From: Methylosinus sp. Ce-a6
Lineage (GTDB): Bacteria > Pseudomonadota > Alphaproteobacteria > Rhizobiales > Beijerinckiaceae
NCBI RefSeq assembly: GCF_009811655.1
Contig: NZ_BGJX01000004.1
Span: forward strand, 124,001 to 188,000
Length of the DNA: 64,000 nucleotides
Direction: 5' to 3'
Shown: positions 1 to 8,047 of the stretch, piece by piece
Layout: every line of letters starts with the position of its first letter
Numbering within the stretch: the stretch's first letter is position 1
Program-made: the position numbers and the translations under genes
The notes under the pieces: model-generated
Told to the model about the DNA's origin: nothing
What the model saw: the letters and a program-made list of their open reading frames with translations, nothing else
Databases searched by the model: none

Positions 1-143
1 AGAGAAAGAAAAACCCCTTGGCCGGTCAGCGCCCCCAAACTGATTCGCCGGCATTGGGACCGTCGCGCGACCCGACCATGAATCACGTTCATGAACACCT
101 TTCAAGAGCGCGTGAACAACGCTCACGCACGTTCTGGCAGGGG

Positions 144-162
144 TTTAGCGATGAGCGCTAAA
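144..162. repeat. Inverted repeat TTTAGCG/CGCTAAA
   Basis: A 7-base perfect inverted repeat (144-150 and 156-162) with a 5-base spacer sits just left of the repeat mosaic. It could be an operator or recombination site; nothing else supports a function. Confidence 0.4.
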
Positions 163-184
163 TCGCGCGGATTACTGCGGACGC

Positions 185-575
185 AACTGCGGACGCGGGC
201 GCAGTGAGTGCGGACGCGGGCGCAGTCCGTCCGCAGTCATCCGCGGCGCGATGTCGTCTCGGATGTCGTCTGTGTCGTCTGGCGTGTCGTCTGCGATGTC
301 GTCTGGTGTCGCCTGAGACGACATTGCCCGGCGGTTTCATCCGCGGTTTCATCCGCGGTTTCATGGTTTCACGGGCGGTTTCAGGCGGTTGCATTCTTGG
401 ATGCATCCGCGGTTGCATTTGCGGTTTCATCCGCGGTTTCAGCGATTGTCGCTAATCGGCGGTCGGCTGGTGCGGTCGCGTCCGCAGTGGCGTCCGCAGT
501 CCGTCCGCAGCGTGACGAAGCGTGACGTCACGCCGTTACGCTCCGTTACGCTCCGTGACGTCACGCCGTTACGCG
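185..575. repeat. Mosaic of short tandem repeats
   Basis: Four repeat families lie next to each other. TCCGCAGT-type words occur at about 185-240 and again at 480-515. The octamer TGTCGTCT recurs about five times at 251-310. A 12-base unit built on GCGGTTTCATCC recurs, with decay, at 331-443. A 20-base unit starting CGTGACGTCA is found twice, at 521-540 and 554-573, and each copy contains the palindrome TGACGTCA. The block is open in several frames, but the predicted peptides are just repeats of the DNA words, so I do not call a gene. It lies inside the integrated element. Function is unknown; protein-binding iterons or a replication/transfer region are possible. Confidence 0.7.
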
Positions 576-660
576 CTGCGGGACAAGCGGCGCGCTCACG
601 CGGAAATCGCCTGCCGAGCCCGCTGATACGTTTTTGCGCCAGCCGCTACAGGGGTCGCGT

Positions 661-831
661 TCAGCTTTCAGCTTTCGGCTCTGTCGTCCTCAACAGCGGG
701 GAGCGCAGAGCTTCGCGGGCCATCATGCGTTCGACGACGTTCGATAGCGAGTTCCCCGCCGCGCGCGCCTTCCGGCTGCGGTTGTGGGCAGCGGCGAAAT
801 CGACGCGCTTCGGCTTTTTTCCCTTCGACAT
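661..831 (-). CDS. Small basic hypothetical protein of the integrated element
   Basis: This predicts a 56-residue protein starting MSKGKKPKRVDF, with a lysine/arginine-rich N-terminal half and an acidic C-terminal end. I chose the internal ATG because GAGAGAGGGA lies just upstream; an in-frame start 14 codons earlier is possible. I do not recognise the family. It has the same orientation as the other genes of the element, and its size is typical of accessory genes of phages or integrative elements. The call rests on the reading frame and ribosome-binding site only. Confidence 0.4.
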   Translation of the reverse strand: MSKGKKPKRVDFAAAHNRSRKARAAGNSLSNVVERMMAREALRSPLLRTTEPKAES

Positions 832-873
832 GGCGATCCCTCTCTCGATCGGTTTGCGTGACGCTGCGTTCAA

Positions 874-1575
874 TCCGCCGCGCGCTCTGTAAATTCCCGA
901 GTCTGTTGCTCGCGAACCTTCATGCTTCGATGTTATCCACAGTTCTCTCTACCGGCAGGCAACCGGAAGATCGGGGGGCGGGGGACACACTTCGCCCGTT
1001 GCGGACGAAGTGCGCACTTCGGCCGGCAACTCGGTGAGTCGAGAGACGAGAGAGCAAACTGGATTTGCGATTGCTCCCTTTGGGAGAGCGGGCCGGGGTC
1101 AAGCGGTCAACCCATGGTCGCAGCTTCGCGATCTTGGCGGCGGGCGAACAGCGCTAATCCAGCAACGTCGGTTCGCCGTCCCGGCTATGCCGGGGTCCTG
1201 TGTGTCCGATGGCGAGTTCATCGGATAACTTTCCCCTGCCCCGCCGCGCGGCCATCGCTGACCGCCTTCTCGCCTCATGTGGAGGATCGGGCTCTCGGGA
1301 GAACTGGGGAGCGTTCGCAGCGCCGTCGGCAATATATGGCCTTCGAATGCGGCGAGCGTCGTCACCGTCATGGCGGACGGGCGCGCTCAGCGGCGGCGCT
1401 GTTGAAATCGAAGGAGAGGAAAGCTATAAAGCGCATATTCGCAGCGACCGTTGTGGGGTTGCTTCGACAGAGGCCCGGGCTGCCTGCAAGCGGCCCGGGC
1501 TTCGTCATTTCTGCTCCCCTTCTCCGACAGAAAGCAAGCGCTGGTTTTTTCCTTCAGCCGTTGGTCCGGAGCGGT
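874..1575. other. About 700 bases with no convincing gene
   Basis: Several frames stay open here (for example a plus-strand frame from 922), but their composition is arginine-rich and typical of antisense or random reading in GC-rich DNA. One strong inverted repeat lies at 1471-1502. I see no recognisable protein or RNA. Confidence 0.5.
1471..1502. terminator. GCCCGGGC stem-loop, possible terminator
   Basis: An AGGCCCGGGC arm pairs with a GGCCCGGGCTT arm across a loop of about 11 bases. There is only a weak T-rich stretch afterwards. It lies downstream of the minus-strand gene ending at 1576, so it may end that transcript. Confidence 0.4.
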
Positions 1576-1746
1576 TTAGCGACCGTCGCTAGATTCTTCC
1601 GGCGACGCGGAATCCGCGTCAGTCGCCGCCGGCGTCGCATCGTCGTCTTCGAGGTCGGAATCGCCGTCGATGATTTCCGTCGCGACGATGAGCAGTTCGA
1701 TTGCCAAGCCGAGGATGCGGCGCATCCGTTGCAAATCGGAGATCAT
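1576..1746 (-). CDS. Short hypothetical protein translationally coupled to the AlpA-like gene
   Basis: This is a 56-residue reading frame starting MISDLQRMRRILGL and ending in TAA. Its ATG overlaps the TGA stop of the upstream regulator in an ATGA arrangement, which implies translational coupling. The N-terminal half is a hydrophobic/basic helix (ILGLAIELLIVATEII), and the C-terminal half is strongly acidic, rich in Asp, Glu, Ala and Ser. I recognise no family. The amphipathic-helix plus acidic-tail layout could suit a protein partner or DNA mimic, but that is speculation. The gene is too short for most ORF callers. Confidence 0.55.
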   Translation of the reverse strand: MISDLQRMRRILGLAIELLIVATEIIDGDSDLEDDDATPAATDADSASPEESSDGR

Positions 1747-1970
1747 CGGGCGGCCTCCTTCTTGGAGGACTGCGCGGGGCGCTCCGCGATGCGCGCGGCG
1801 ATCCAGGCGACAACTTCGGAGCGGACGAAGGCGATTCGTTTGAAGCCGACAGAAACCGACTGAGGGAAACGGCCCTCGGCCCTATAGCGATTGACCGCGG
1901 TGCGGGACAGGCTCGTCATGCGAGCCGCCTCATTCAGGCTGATTAAAGTGGGCAAGTCATTGGTGGACAT
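1743..1970 (-). CDS. AlpA-family / excisionase-like DNA-binding protein
   Basis: A 75-residue protein starting MSTNDLPTLISLNEAARMTSL. It is a MerR-like winged helix-turn-helix of the AlpA/excisionase type: the recognition helix region reads SRTAVNRYRAEGRFP, followed by a wing (IAFVRSEVVAWIAARI). Members of this family regulate or assist excision of prophages and integrative elements. The start is chosen because AAAGGAG lies six bases upstream. It lies in the same direction as the integrase and just upstream of a coupled small gene. A palindrome TATGCGCATA (2003-2012), 33 bases upstream, could be its operator. Confidence 0.8.
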   Translation of the reverse strand: MSTNDLPTLISLNEAARMTSLSRTAVNRYRAEGRFPQSVSVGFKRIAFVRSEVVAWIAARIAERPAQSSKKEAAR

Positions 1971-2002
1971 AACCGCTCCTTTCAATTGGAACGGTTGCCC
2001 AT

Positions 2003-2012
2003 TATGCGCATA
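2003..2012. promoter_or_regulatory. Palindromic candidate operator upstream of the AlpA-like gene
   Basis: TATGCGCATA is a perfect 10-base palindrome in an AT-richer stretch about 33 bases before the AlpA-like start codon. An autoregulatory operator or promoter element is plausible but not shown. Confidence 0.35.
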
Positions 2013-2027
2013 TTATCGCGCGCGTCT

Positions 2028-2058
2028 CCTAACCCGACCGAGCCATGAACGGGTTAGG
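2028..2058 (-). terminator. CCTAACCCG/CGGGTTAGG stem-loop at the end of the preceding gene
   Basis: A 9-base perfect inverted repeat (2028-2036 and 2050-2058) overlaps the stop codon of the minus-strand gene ending at 2054. No T-tract follows, so it could be a weak terminator or a protein-binding site between the two genes. Confidence 0.4.
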
Positions 2059-2524
2059 ACAGTCCTCTCGCCTTGAAGAAGTTTCGAAGTATGGGGTCAT
2101 CGAAGCGTTCAAACATCGCCCATGCGTCCCTCACGGGGCCGACCGAGATTAGATATTTTTTCGCGACGGTTTCCCATGCGTCTTCGACTCGCTCTCCATT
2201 CGAGACGAGCCGTATCGTTTCATGAAAATATTCAGCATATCGTTGCTCAGCGTCGCGCTGTCTCTTCATCTTTTCTGATTTGAATACGAGCCGAGCGCCT
2301 TCATGACCTGGGCCGTCGATATCGATCAGATCGGCAAGCATCCGCAAGATGAATTCTGGAGGAGCGACGCCAGCGCGAAGGCGTTTCACGAACTCGGCCG
2401 GCTCGCCCTTGGCCAGACGCAGGAACGAAAGCGCCCAAGCCGATGGCTCGTCCAATTCCCACGTCGTCGGATCGTTCATGTCGAACCGCTTGAGCAGCAG
2501 ATCGTCGTCGCCGCCGTCGCTCAT
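2054..2524 (-). CDS. Hypothetical protein coupled to the integrase gene
   Basis: A 156-residue protein starting MSDGGDDDLLLKRF. It is mostly helical and acidic, with no signal peptide and no motif I recognise. A segment EDAWETVAKKYLISVGPVRDAW looks like a helix-turn-helix of the sort used to scan for following-codon context, but I cannot assign it. Its ATG overlaps the TAA of the integrase gene by one base (TAATG), so the two are probably co-translated. The open frame extends further upstream, but that part is only the integrase read in another frame. Proteins of this size often accompany integrases in alphaproteobacterial islands. Confidence 0.65.
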   Translation of the reverse strand: MSDGGDDDLLLKRFDMNDPTTWELDEPSAWALSFLRLAKGEPAEFVKRLRAGVAPPEFILRMLADLIDIDGPGHEGARLVFKSEKMKRQRDAEQRYAEYFHETIRLVSNGERVEDAWETVAKKYLISVGPVRDAWAMFERFDDPILRNFFKARGLS

Positions 2525-3729
2525 TAGCTCGCCCTCGCGATTGCGATGACGTTCGCGGGCTGAACGGTGGAGCAATGGGACGCCCAGGCCTCCATCAACT
2601 TGCGCCGCTTCGCCACGGCCGTCTCGCGGCGATAGGCTTGCTCGGCCTTGTCGCCAACAGCATGCGCCAACGCGGCCTCGGCGACTTCTCGGGCCGCGTC
2701 TGTCCGATCGCCACACCAATCGCGAAATGCGGAGCGCATTCCGTGCAGCGTCGCCGCCTTGTCGGGCGAAGCAAGCCGCAGGGCCTTCGTCATCGCCGTG
2801 TCCGAGATCGGCCGACCCTCGACGCCGCCGCCGAAGATCAGCTCGCCCGTCGCCTGCTGGCGCATGGCCTCGACGATCGCCAGCGCGCGGTCACTGAGCG
2901 GCACGACATGCGGGCGCGCCGATTTCATGCGCTCGGCCGGAACCGTCCACGTCCGGGCCTCTGTGTCGATTTCGGAGAAGGTCGCGCCGCGCGCCTCGCC
3001 AGCGCGCGCGGCCGTCAGGACCAGGAACTCGACGCAGCGCGCCGAGACGCCGCTCGCCTGACGCAGCGCGACCATCATCGCCGGAACCGAGGCGTAGGCG
3101 AGCGCCGCGTGGTGTCCGCGCTCGAGCTTCCGGCGCGCCGGCATCACCTTGTCTAGCAAGCCGCGCCAGATCGCCGGATTGCCGGCCGTGCGCCATTGGT
3201 GAGCGATGGCATAGTCTATGACAGCCTGAATCCGAGCCCGCAGCCTGTCGGCCGTCTCGGGCCGCTCCGCCCAATGCGGCGAAAGACAGCTCTTCACGTC
3301 GCCGAGGGCGATATCGGCGACGGGGAGGTCATGCAGCGGCTTCGCATATTCGCGTAGGGTCATTTCCCATTGCGCGCGATGCTTGTCGTTTTTCCATTCC
3401 AACGACTTCGCCGCGAGCAATTCGTCCATGCAGTGCTTGAAGGTGATGACGCGCGCCGGCTTCCGATCGGCGGTCGGGTCGAGGCCGCGGGCCAGCTTCT
3501 CCCGAATCGCCTGCGCCTTCTCCCGCGCCAGCGCCAGCGAGACGGGCGCCGTCCCCTGTCCATAGCCTCCGAGGCCGAGTTCCCGGCGATCGTTCCCGCG
3601 GCGGAAAATGAAGAACCATTGACGGGAGCCACCCTTGCGGACCCTCAGAAAAAGCCCGTCGCCGTCCGAATAAATTCCGGGCTTGGTGAGGGTTCGAATC
3701 CTGGTTTCGGAAAGCAACCTCTGCGCCAT
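2524..3729 (-). CDS. Tyrosine recombinase / integrase of an integrated element
   Basis: A 401-residue P4-type integrase that catalyses site-specific insertion and excision. Residues 1-90 form the arm-type DNA-binding domain (RIRTLTKPGIYSDGDGLFLRV, the DUF4102 pattern), followed by a core-binding SAM-like domain and a C-terminal catalytic domain. Catalytic residues are visible: Arg in LTAARAGEARG, the His-x-x-Arg pair in LHGMRSAFRDW, a His in AHAVGDK and the Tyr in AEQAYRR. I start it at MAQRLLSE rather than at an ATG 20 codons earlier. It is the last gene on the right side of the element and is transcribed leftward into it, so an attachment site probably lies between 3.7 and 4.1 kb. The protein appears intact. 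Confidence 0.9.
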   Translation of the reverse strand: MAQRLLSETRIRTLTKPGIYSDGDGLFLRVRKGGSRQWFFIFRRGNDRRELGLGGYGQGTAPVSLALAREKAQAIREKLARGLDPTADRKPARVITFKHCMDELLAAKSLEWKNDKHRAQWEMTLREYAKPLHDLPVADIALGDVKSCLSPHWAERPETADRLRARIQAVIDYAIAHQWRTAGNPAIWRGLLDKVMPARRKLERGHHAALAYASVPAMMVALRQASGVSARCVEFLVLTAARAGEARGATFSEIDTEARTWTVPAERMKSARPHVVPLSDRALAIVEAMRQQATGELIFGGGVEGRPISDTAMTKALRLASPDKAATLHGMRSAFRDWCGDRTDAAREVAEAALAHAVGDKAEQAYRRETAVAKRRKLMEAWASHCSTVQPANVIAIARAS

Positions 3730-4170
3730 TTCGCCGCCCCGTTGCCATAACGTCGGCAACGGCCATAGCGACCATTTCGTAAATATCAATCACTTACGTG
3801 CAACAAAGACAGCAAAAACGGCGGAATGGCGGGCTCCGTCTCCGCCAGTTCCGCCCCTTCACGAGCGCCACAGGCGAACGATTCGGCGGCGGCCCGCGCC
3901 GGAGGTCTCGGCGCGCGAGCAAGGACACGAATCCGCGCGAGCAAGGACATGGCGGGCCGGTGTTCTATCCGGGGACCGGCGGCTTCTCCTCCGGCGGGAG
4001 CGGGGATTCGGGCCGTCTCGTCAGCCCGAGTCGATCTTTTCGTCCGGCGCCTCGCTCCCGTGTTTTTTCGTGGGGCCAGCGGCGACGGCTCATTGCCCTG
4101 AGGGCCCGCAAAGCCTATAAAACAGCGGCGTTGCGCCCTTCGGCGCGCAAAACCTCTCAGAAGAGACGAC
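3730..4170. other. Junction between the integrated element and chromosomal hflK
   Basis: No gene is supported here. The stretch should hold one att site, the integrase promoter and the hflK promoter (CCTATAAAAC at about 4112 resembles a -10 region). A 15-base direct repeat, GCGCGAGCAAGGACA, occurs at 3913-3927 and 3935-3949, 22 bases apart. Confidence 0.4.
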
Positions 4171-5301
4171 ATGCCCTGGAGCAGTCAAGGCGGCGGCCCT
4201 CGCAAGCCGAACGACAACGGCCCCTGGGGCCAGAGTCCCTGGGGCGGCGGCCCGTCCGGCGGCGGCGGAGTTCCGCCGGATCTCGAAGAGCTGCTGCGCC
4301 GCGGACAGGAGGGGCTGCGGCAGATTCTGCCGTCGGGCCTCGGCGGGCGCGGAATCGCCATTCTCGCCCTGCTGACCCTGCTCGCCTGGCTCGCCAGCGG
4401 CTTCTACACGGTCGGCCCCAATGAGGTCGGGCTCAATCTGATCTTCGGAAAATACCGGGGCAAGACCCAGGCCGGCCTCAATTACAATCTGCCGTCGCCG
4501 ATCGGGACGGTGGTCAAGCTCGCGGTCACCGACCGCAACGCCGTCGACATCGGCTTTCGCGAGCAGCCGGCCGCATCGCGCCGCGGCCCGCTCACGCCGG
4601 AGGCGCCGGAAGAGAGCCTCATGCTCACCGGCGACGAGAACATCGCCGACGTCAAATTCCGCGTCTTCTGGCAGATCGATCCCGCCCATCCGGAGGATTA
4701 CGCCTTCAATGTCGCCAATCCGCCGGCGACGGTGAAGGCGGTCGCCGAGAGCGCCATGCGCGAGATCGTCGGCCAATCGCAAATTCAGAAGATTCTGACC
4801 GCCGATCGCAAGCTCATCGAGCCGGCCAGCCAGCAGCTCATGCAGAAGGTGCTGGACGACTATCATAGCGGCGTTCTGGTGCTGCAGGTGCTGCTGCTCT
4901 CGGTCGATCCGCCCGCCTCGGTGATCGGAGCCTTCCGCGACGTGACCGCCGCGCAGCAGGACCTGCAGCGCCTCGTCAACGAGGCGGAAGCCAAGGCCAA
5001 CAGCGTCGTGCCGGAGGCGCGCGGCGCTTCTGCGCGAATCATTCAGGAGGCGGAGGCCTATCGCGAGCAGGTCGTCGCCGAGGCGCAAGGCCAGGCGGCC
5101 CGCTTCGACCAGATCTACGAGCAATATAAGAGGGCGCCGTCGGTGACGCGCCAGCGGCTCTATCTCGAGACGATGGAGCGCGTGCTCGGCGGCGCGGAGA
5201 AGGTCATCGTCGACGAGGCGCCGAACGTCTCGGGCGGCGGCTCCGTCGTTCCCTATCTTCCCCTGCCCGGCTTTTCGTCTACGCAAGGAGGCCGCAAGTG
5301 A
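4171..5301 (+). CDS. hflK: FtsH protease modulator HflK
   Basis: A 376-residue membrane protein of the SPFH/prohibitin family. With HflC it forms a large periplasmic cage around the FtsH protease and controls access of membrane substrates. The N-terminus is Gly/Pro/Trp-rich (residues 1-33, typical of HflK), followed by one membrane segment at about 61-79 (GIAILALLTLLAWLASGF), the SPFH domain and a long alanine/glutamate-rich coiled coil (NEAEAKANSVVPEARG onward). The proline-rich C-terminus is also typical. It overlaps hflC by four bases, so the two subunits should be made together. Confidence 0.95.
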   Translation: MPWSSQGGGPRKPNDNGPWGQSPWGGGPSGGGGVPPDLEELLRRGQEGLRQILPSGLGGRGIAILALLTLLAWLASGFYTVGPNEVGLNLIFGKYRGKTQAGLNYNLPSPIGTVVKLAVTDRNAVDIGFREQPAASRRGPLTPEAPEESLMLTGDENIADVKFRVFWQIDPAHPEDYAFNVANPPATVKAVAESAMREIVGQSQIQKILTADRKLIEPASQQLMQKVLDDYHSGVLVLQVLLLSVDPPASVIGAFRDVTAAQQDLQRLVNEAEAKANSVVPEARGASARIIQEAEAYREQVVAEAQGQAARFDQIYEQYKRAPSVTRQRLYLETMERVLGGAEKVIVDEAPNVSGGGSVVPYLPLPGFSSTQGGRK

Positions 5302-6218
5302 GGAGCTCTCTCGGTCTCTTCGCCGTTCTTCTCGCTCTCGTGGCGCTGGTCGCGGCGGGCGGCGCCCTGTTCACAGTCAGCCAGACGGAGCAGGCGCTGG
5401 TGCTGCGTTTCGGCGAGCCTGTCGCGGGCCGCGGGCTCATCACCGAGCCCGGCCTGCATTACAAATTCCCCTTCATCGAGAATGTGATCTTCCTCGACAA
5501 TCGCATACTCGACGTCGAGAGCCCCAATCTCGAGGTGCTCGCCTCCGACAATCAGCGGCTCGAGGTCGACAGCTTCATCCGCTACCGCATCGTCGATGCG
5601 CTGCGCTTCTACCAGTCCGTCGGCGGCATAGCGGGGGCCAACAATCAGCTCGCCTCGGTGCTGAACTCGGCCGTGCGCCGCGTGCTGAGCGAGGCGAATC
5701 AGCAGCAGATCGTGCGCGACGAGCGCGCCTCGCTCATGGTGAAGATCCGCCAGCAGGCCAATCTCGAGGCGCGCAAATTCGGCGTCGACGTCGTCGACGC
5801 GCGCATCCGCCGCGTGGACCTGCCGCAGCAGATTTCCGAGAAAGTCTACGGCCGAATGCAGACCGAGCGCGCGCGCGAGGCGGCCGAATATCGCGCGCAA
5901 GGCGCCGAGCAGGCGCAGAAGATCACCGCCAAGGCCGATCGCGACGTGATCGTGCTGAAGGCCGAGGCGCAGCGCCGGGCCGATCAGGTCAAGGGCGAAG
6001 GCGACGCCGAGCGCAACCGAATTTTCGCCGAGGCCTTCGGCAAGGACGCCGATTTCTTCGCCTTCTACCGCTCGATGCAGGCCTATGAGACCGCCTTCAA
6101 GGCCGGCGACACGCGCTTCCTCGTCGGCCCGCGCTCGGACTTCTTCAAATTTTTCGGGACGCCCTCCGCTGGCAAGAACGCCGAGGAGCCGGCGCCGCAG
6201 CCGTTGCAAAAGAAATAG
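5298..6218 (+). CDS. hflC: FtsH protease modulator HflC
   Basis: A 306-residue partner of HflK. A single N-terminal membrane segment (about residues 3-23) precedes the SPFH domain, which begins VSQTEQALVLRFGEPV; the C-terminal helix region includes EAQRRADQVKGEGDAERNRIFAEAFG, a hallmark stretch of HflC. It starts with GTG, whose last two bases belong to the hflK TGA stop. degP follows 189 bases downstream, the usual hflKC-degP order in alphaproteobacteria; the intervening bases hold no gene. Confidence 0.95.
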   Translation: MRSSLGLFAVLLALVALVAAGGALFTVSQTEQALVLRFGEPVAGRGLITEPGLHYKFPFIENVIFLDNRILDVESPNLEVLASDNQRLEVDSFIRYRIVDALRFYQSVGGIAGANNQLASVLNSAVRRVLSEANQQQIVRDERASLMVKIRQQANLEARKFGVDVVDARIRRVDLPQQISEKVYGRMQTERAREAAEYRAQGAEQAQKITAKADRDVIVLKAEAQRRADQVKGEGDAERNRIFAEAFGKDADFFAFYRSMQAYETAFKAGDTRFLVGPRSDFFKFFGTPSAGKNAEEPAPQPLQKK

Positions 6219-6406
6219 AGTCGCGGTCGCGATAGAAATAAGGTACAGAAGGTAGGATTTACGCGAACGCCCAACTCTCGCCGCTTTGCTGGCAGAGTGC
6301 GAGCGGAGTCGTCCGACAGTCTTCGCAGCATCGTCGATCGCCAAGAAACGCAAATCGCGCTTTCGCCGCAGCTCGAGGCGCCGCCCGGTCTCAGGAGAGC
6401 AAGAGT

Positions 6407-7912
6407 ATGACATCTGCCGCGTCCGTTTCGCTTTTCACGGCGCTGAGGCGCGCCCTCGCCGCAGGGCTCGTCGGCGTGCTGGTCGCGGGCCCGCTGGCGG
6501 CGACGCCGGCGCGCGCCAAGGGGCCCGATTCGCTCGCCGAGCTCGCCGCATCGGTGCAAGACGCGGTCGTCAACATCTCCGCGACTCAGACCGTCGACCA
6601 GAAGCGTTCCTCCAAGGACGCCGCCCCGGGCGGCCAGCCCTCGACGCCTTTCGACGAATTGTTCGAAGAGTTCCTGCGTCGTCGCCAGCAGCAGGGCCAG
6701 GGCGCGCCTGAGCTGCCGCGCCAGCGCAAATCGGCCTCGCTCGGCTCCGGCTTCGTCATCGACGCCTCCGGCATCGTCATCACCAATAATCACGTGATCG
6801 CCGACGCCAACGAGGTGACGGTGATCTTCGCGGATGGGCAGAAGCTCAAGGCCGAGGTGCTGGGCAAGGACCAGAAGGTCGATGTCGCGGTGCTCAAGGT
6901 CAAGCCCGAGAAGCCGCTGAAGGCGGTGAAATTAGGCGACAGCGACAAGGCCCGCGTCGGCGATTGGGTGCTCGCCGTCGGCAATCCTTTCGGCCTCGGC
7001 GGCTCGGTGACGGCCGGCATCGTCTCGGCCCGCAACCGCAATATCGACAGCGGCCCCTATGACAATTACATCCAGACCGACGCCTCGATAAACAAGGGCA
7101 ATTCGGGTGGCCCGCTGTTCAATCTCGACGGCGAGGTGATCGGCATCAACACCGCGATTCTCTCGCCCTCCGGCGGCTCGGTCGGCATCGGCTTCGCGAC
7201 GCCCGCCAATACGGTGCAGCCGGTCATCGAGCAGCTGCAGAAATTCGGCGAGACGCGGCGCGGCTGGCTCGGCGTGCGCATTCAGAATGTCGATGACGGC
7301 ATCGCCGAAAATCTCGGCCTCGGCGCCACGCGCGGCGCGCTCGTCGCCGGCGTCGACGACAAGGGCCCCTCCAAGACGGCGGGCCTGAAGGCCGGCGACG
7401 TCATCGTCAAATTCGACGGCAAGGCGATCAAGGAATCGCGCGATCTGCCCAAGCTCGTCGCCGCGACGCCGGTCGGCAAGGATGTGGAGGTCATCATCGT
7501 CCGCAACGGCAAGGAGCAGACGAAGTCGATCAAGCTCGGACGCCTCGAGGATGGCGAGAAGCTCGCCTCGCACGAATCGCCCAAGAGCGAGAACATCGAG
7601 AAGACCGCCGCGCAAAAGGCGCTCGGCCTCGAGCTCTCCTCGCTCTCGGACGAGCTGCGCAATCGCTTCCAGATCAAGGAGAATGTGAAGACCGGCGTCA
7701 TCATCACCGGCGTCGATCCGCGCTCCGACGCGGCGGAGAAGCGCCTGCAGCCGGGCGAGATTCTGCTGGAGATCAATCAGGAGCCGATCGCCGATCCCGC
7801 CGATGCGGTGAAAAAAGTGAAGGCGCTCAAGGACGGCGGCAAGAAATCGGCGCTGCTGATCGTCGCCAATTCGCAAGGCGACACGCATTTCGTCGCGCTG
7901 ACGCTCGACTGA
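6407..7912 (+). CDS. degP: Periplasmic serine protease/chaperone DegP (Do family)
   Basis: A 501-residue HtrA/DegP protease that degrades misfolded envelope proteins. The signal peptide is residues 1-36 (LVAGPLAATPARA end). The trypsin-like domain carries the triad His129 (NNHVIAD), Asp159 (KVDVAVLKV) and Ser233 (GNSGGPL). Two PDZ domains follow (about 280-375 and 410-495). A Gln/Arg-rich segment at 88-108 is the LA-loop region. The Do-family length and two PDZ domains separate it from DegS. It follows hflKC and is followed by a strong terminator. Confidence 0.95.
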   Translation: MTSAASVSLFTALRRALAAGLVGVLVAGPLAATPARAKGPDSLAELAASVQDAVVNISATQTVDQKRSSKDAAPGGQPSTPFDELFEEFLRRRQQQGQGAPELPRQRKSASLGSGFVIDASGIVITNNHVIADANEVTVIFADGQKLKAEVLGKDQKVDVAVLKVKPEKPLKAVKLGDSDKARVGDWVLAVGNPFGLGGSVTAGIVSARNRNIDSGPYDNYIQTDASINKGNSGGPLFNLDGEVIGINTAILSPSGGSVGIGFATPANTVQPVIEQLQKFGETRRGWLGVRIQNVDDGIAENLGLGATRGALVAGVDDKGPSKTAGLKAGDVIVKFDGKAIKESRDLPKLVAATPVGKDVEVIIVRNGKEQTKSIKLGRLEDGEKLASHESPKSENIEKTAAQKALGLELSSLSDELRNRFQIKENVKTGVIITGVDPRSDAAEKRLQPGEILLEINQEPIADPADAVKKVKALKDGGKKSALLIVANSQGDTHFVALTLD

Positions 7913-7921
7913 CGCGAGAAC

Positions 7922-7947
7922 GGCCCGGTTCCTCCGGGAGCCGGGCC
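7922..7947. terminator. Stem-loop after degP
   Basis: GGCCCGG (7922-7928) pairs with CCGGGCC (7941-7947). There is no T-tract. It lies directly after the degP stop codon and may act with the stronger terminator 50 bases downstream. Confidence 0.45.
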
Positions 7948-7995
7948 GGCCCAGGCTTTCGCCTCGGCGAGAGCGCCCTATCTGGCGAAAAAGAT

Positions 7996-8026
7996 CGCCC
8001 GCGTCGCCGATCGACGCGGGCGTTTT
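7996..8026 (+). terminator. Rho-independent terminator of degP
   Basis: A perfect 10-base stem CGCCCGCGTC (7996-8005) / GACGCGGGCG (8013-8022) with a 7-base loop is followed by TTTT. It ends the degP transcript just ahead of the next gene. Confidence 0.75.
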
Positions 8027-8047
8027 CGATTGCCGGATAGAGATTCC

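Noticed and set aside
185..575. CRISPR array
   Set aside because: The repeats are 8-20 bases, degenerate and mostly directly tandem, with no uniform spacers and no cas genes.
922..1863. 313-codon plus-strand frame as a gene
   Set aside because: It runs across an inverted repeat and antisense to the AlpA-like and coupled small genes, and has no recognisable motif.
3690..3712. GTTCGAATCC, a T-arm-like sequence near the integrase
   Set aside because: It lies inside the integrase N-terminal coding sequence (SETRIRTLTKPG read on the minus strand) and no acceptor or anticodon arms can be built around it.
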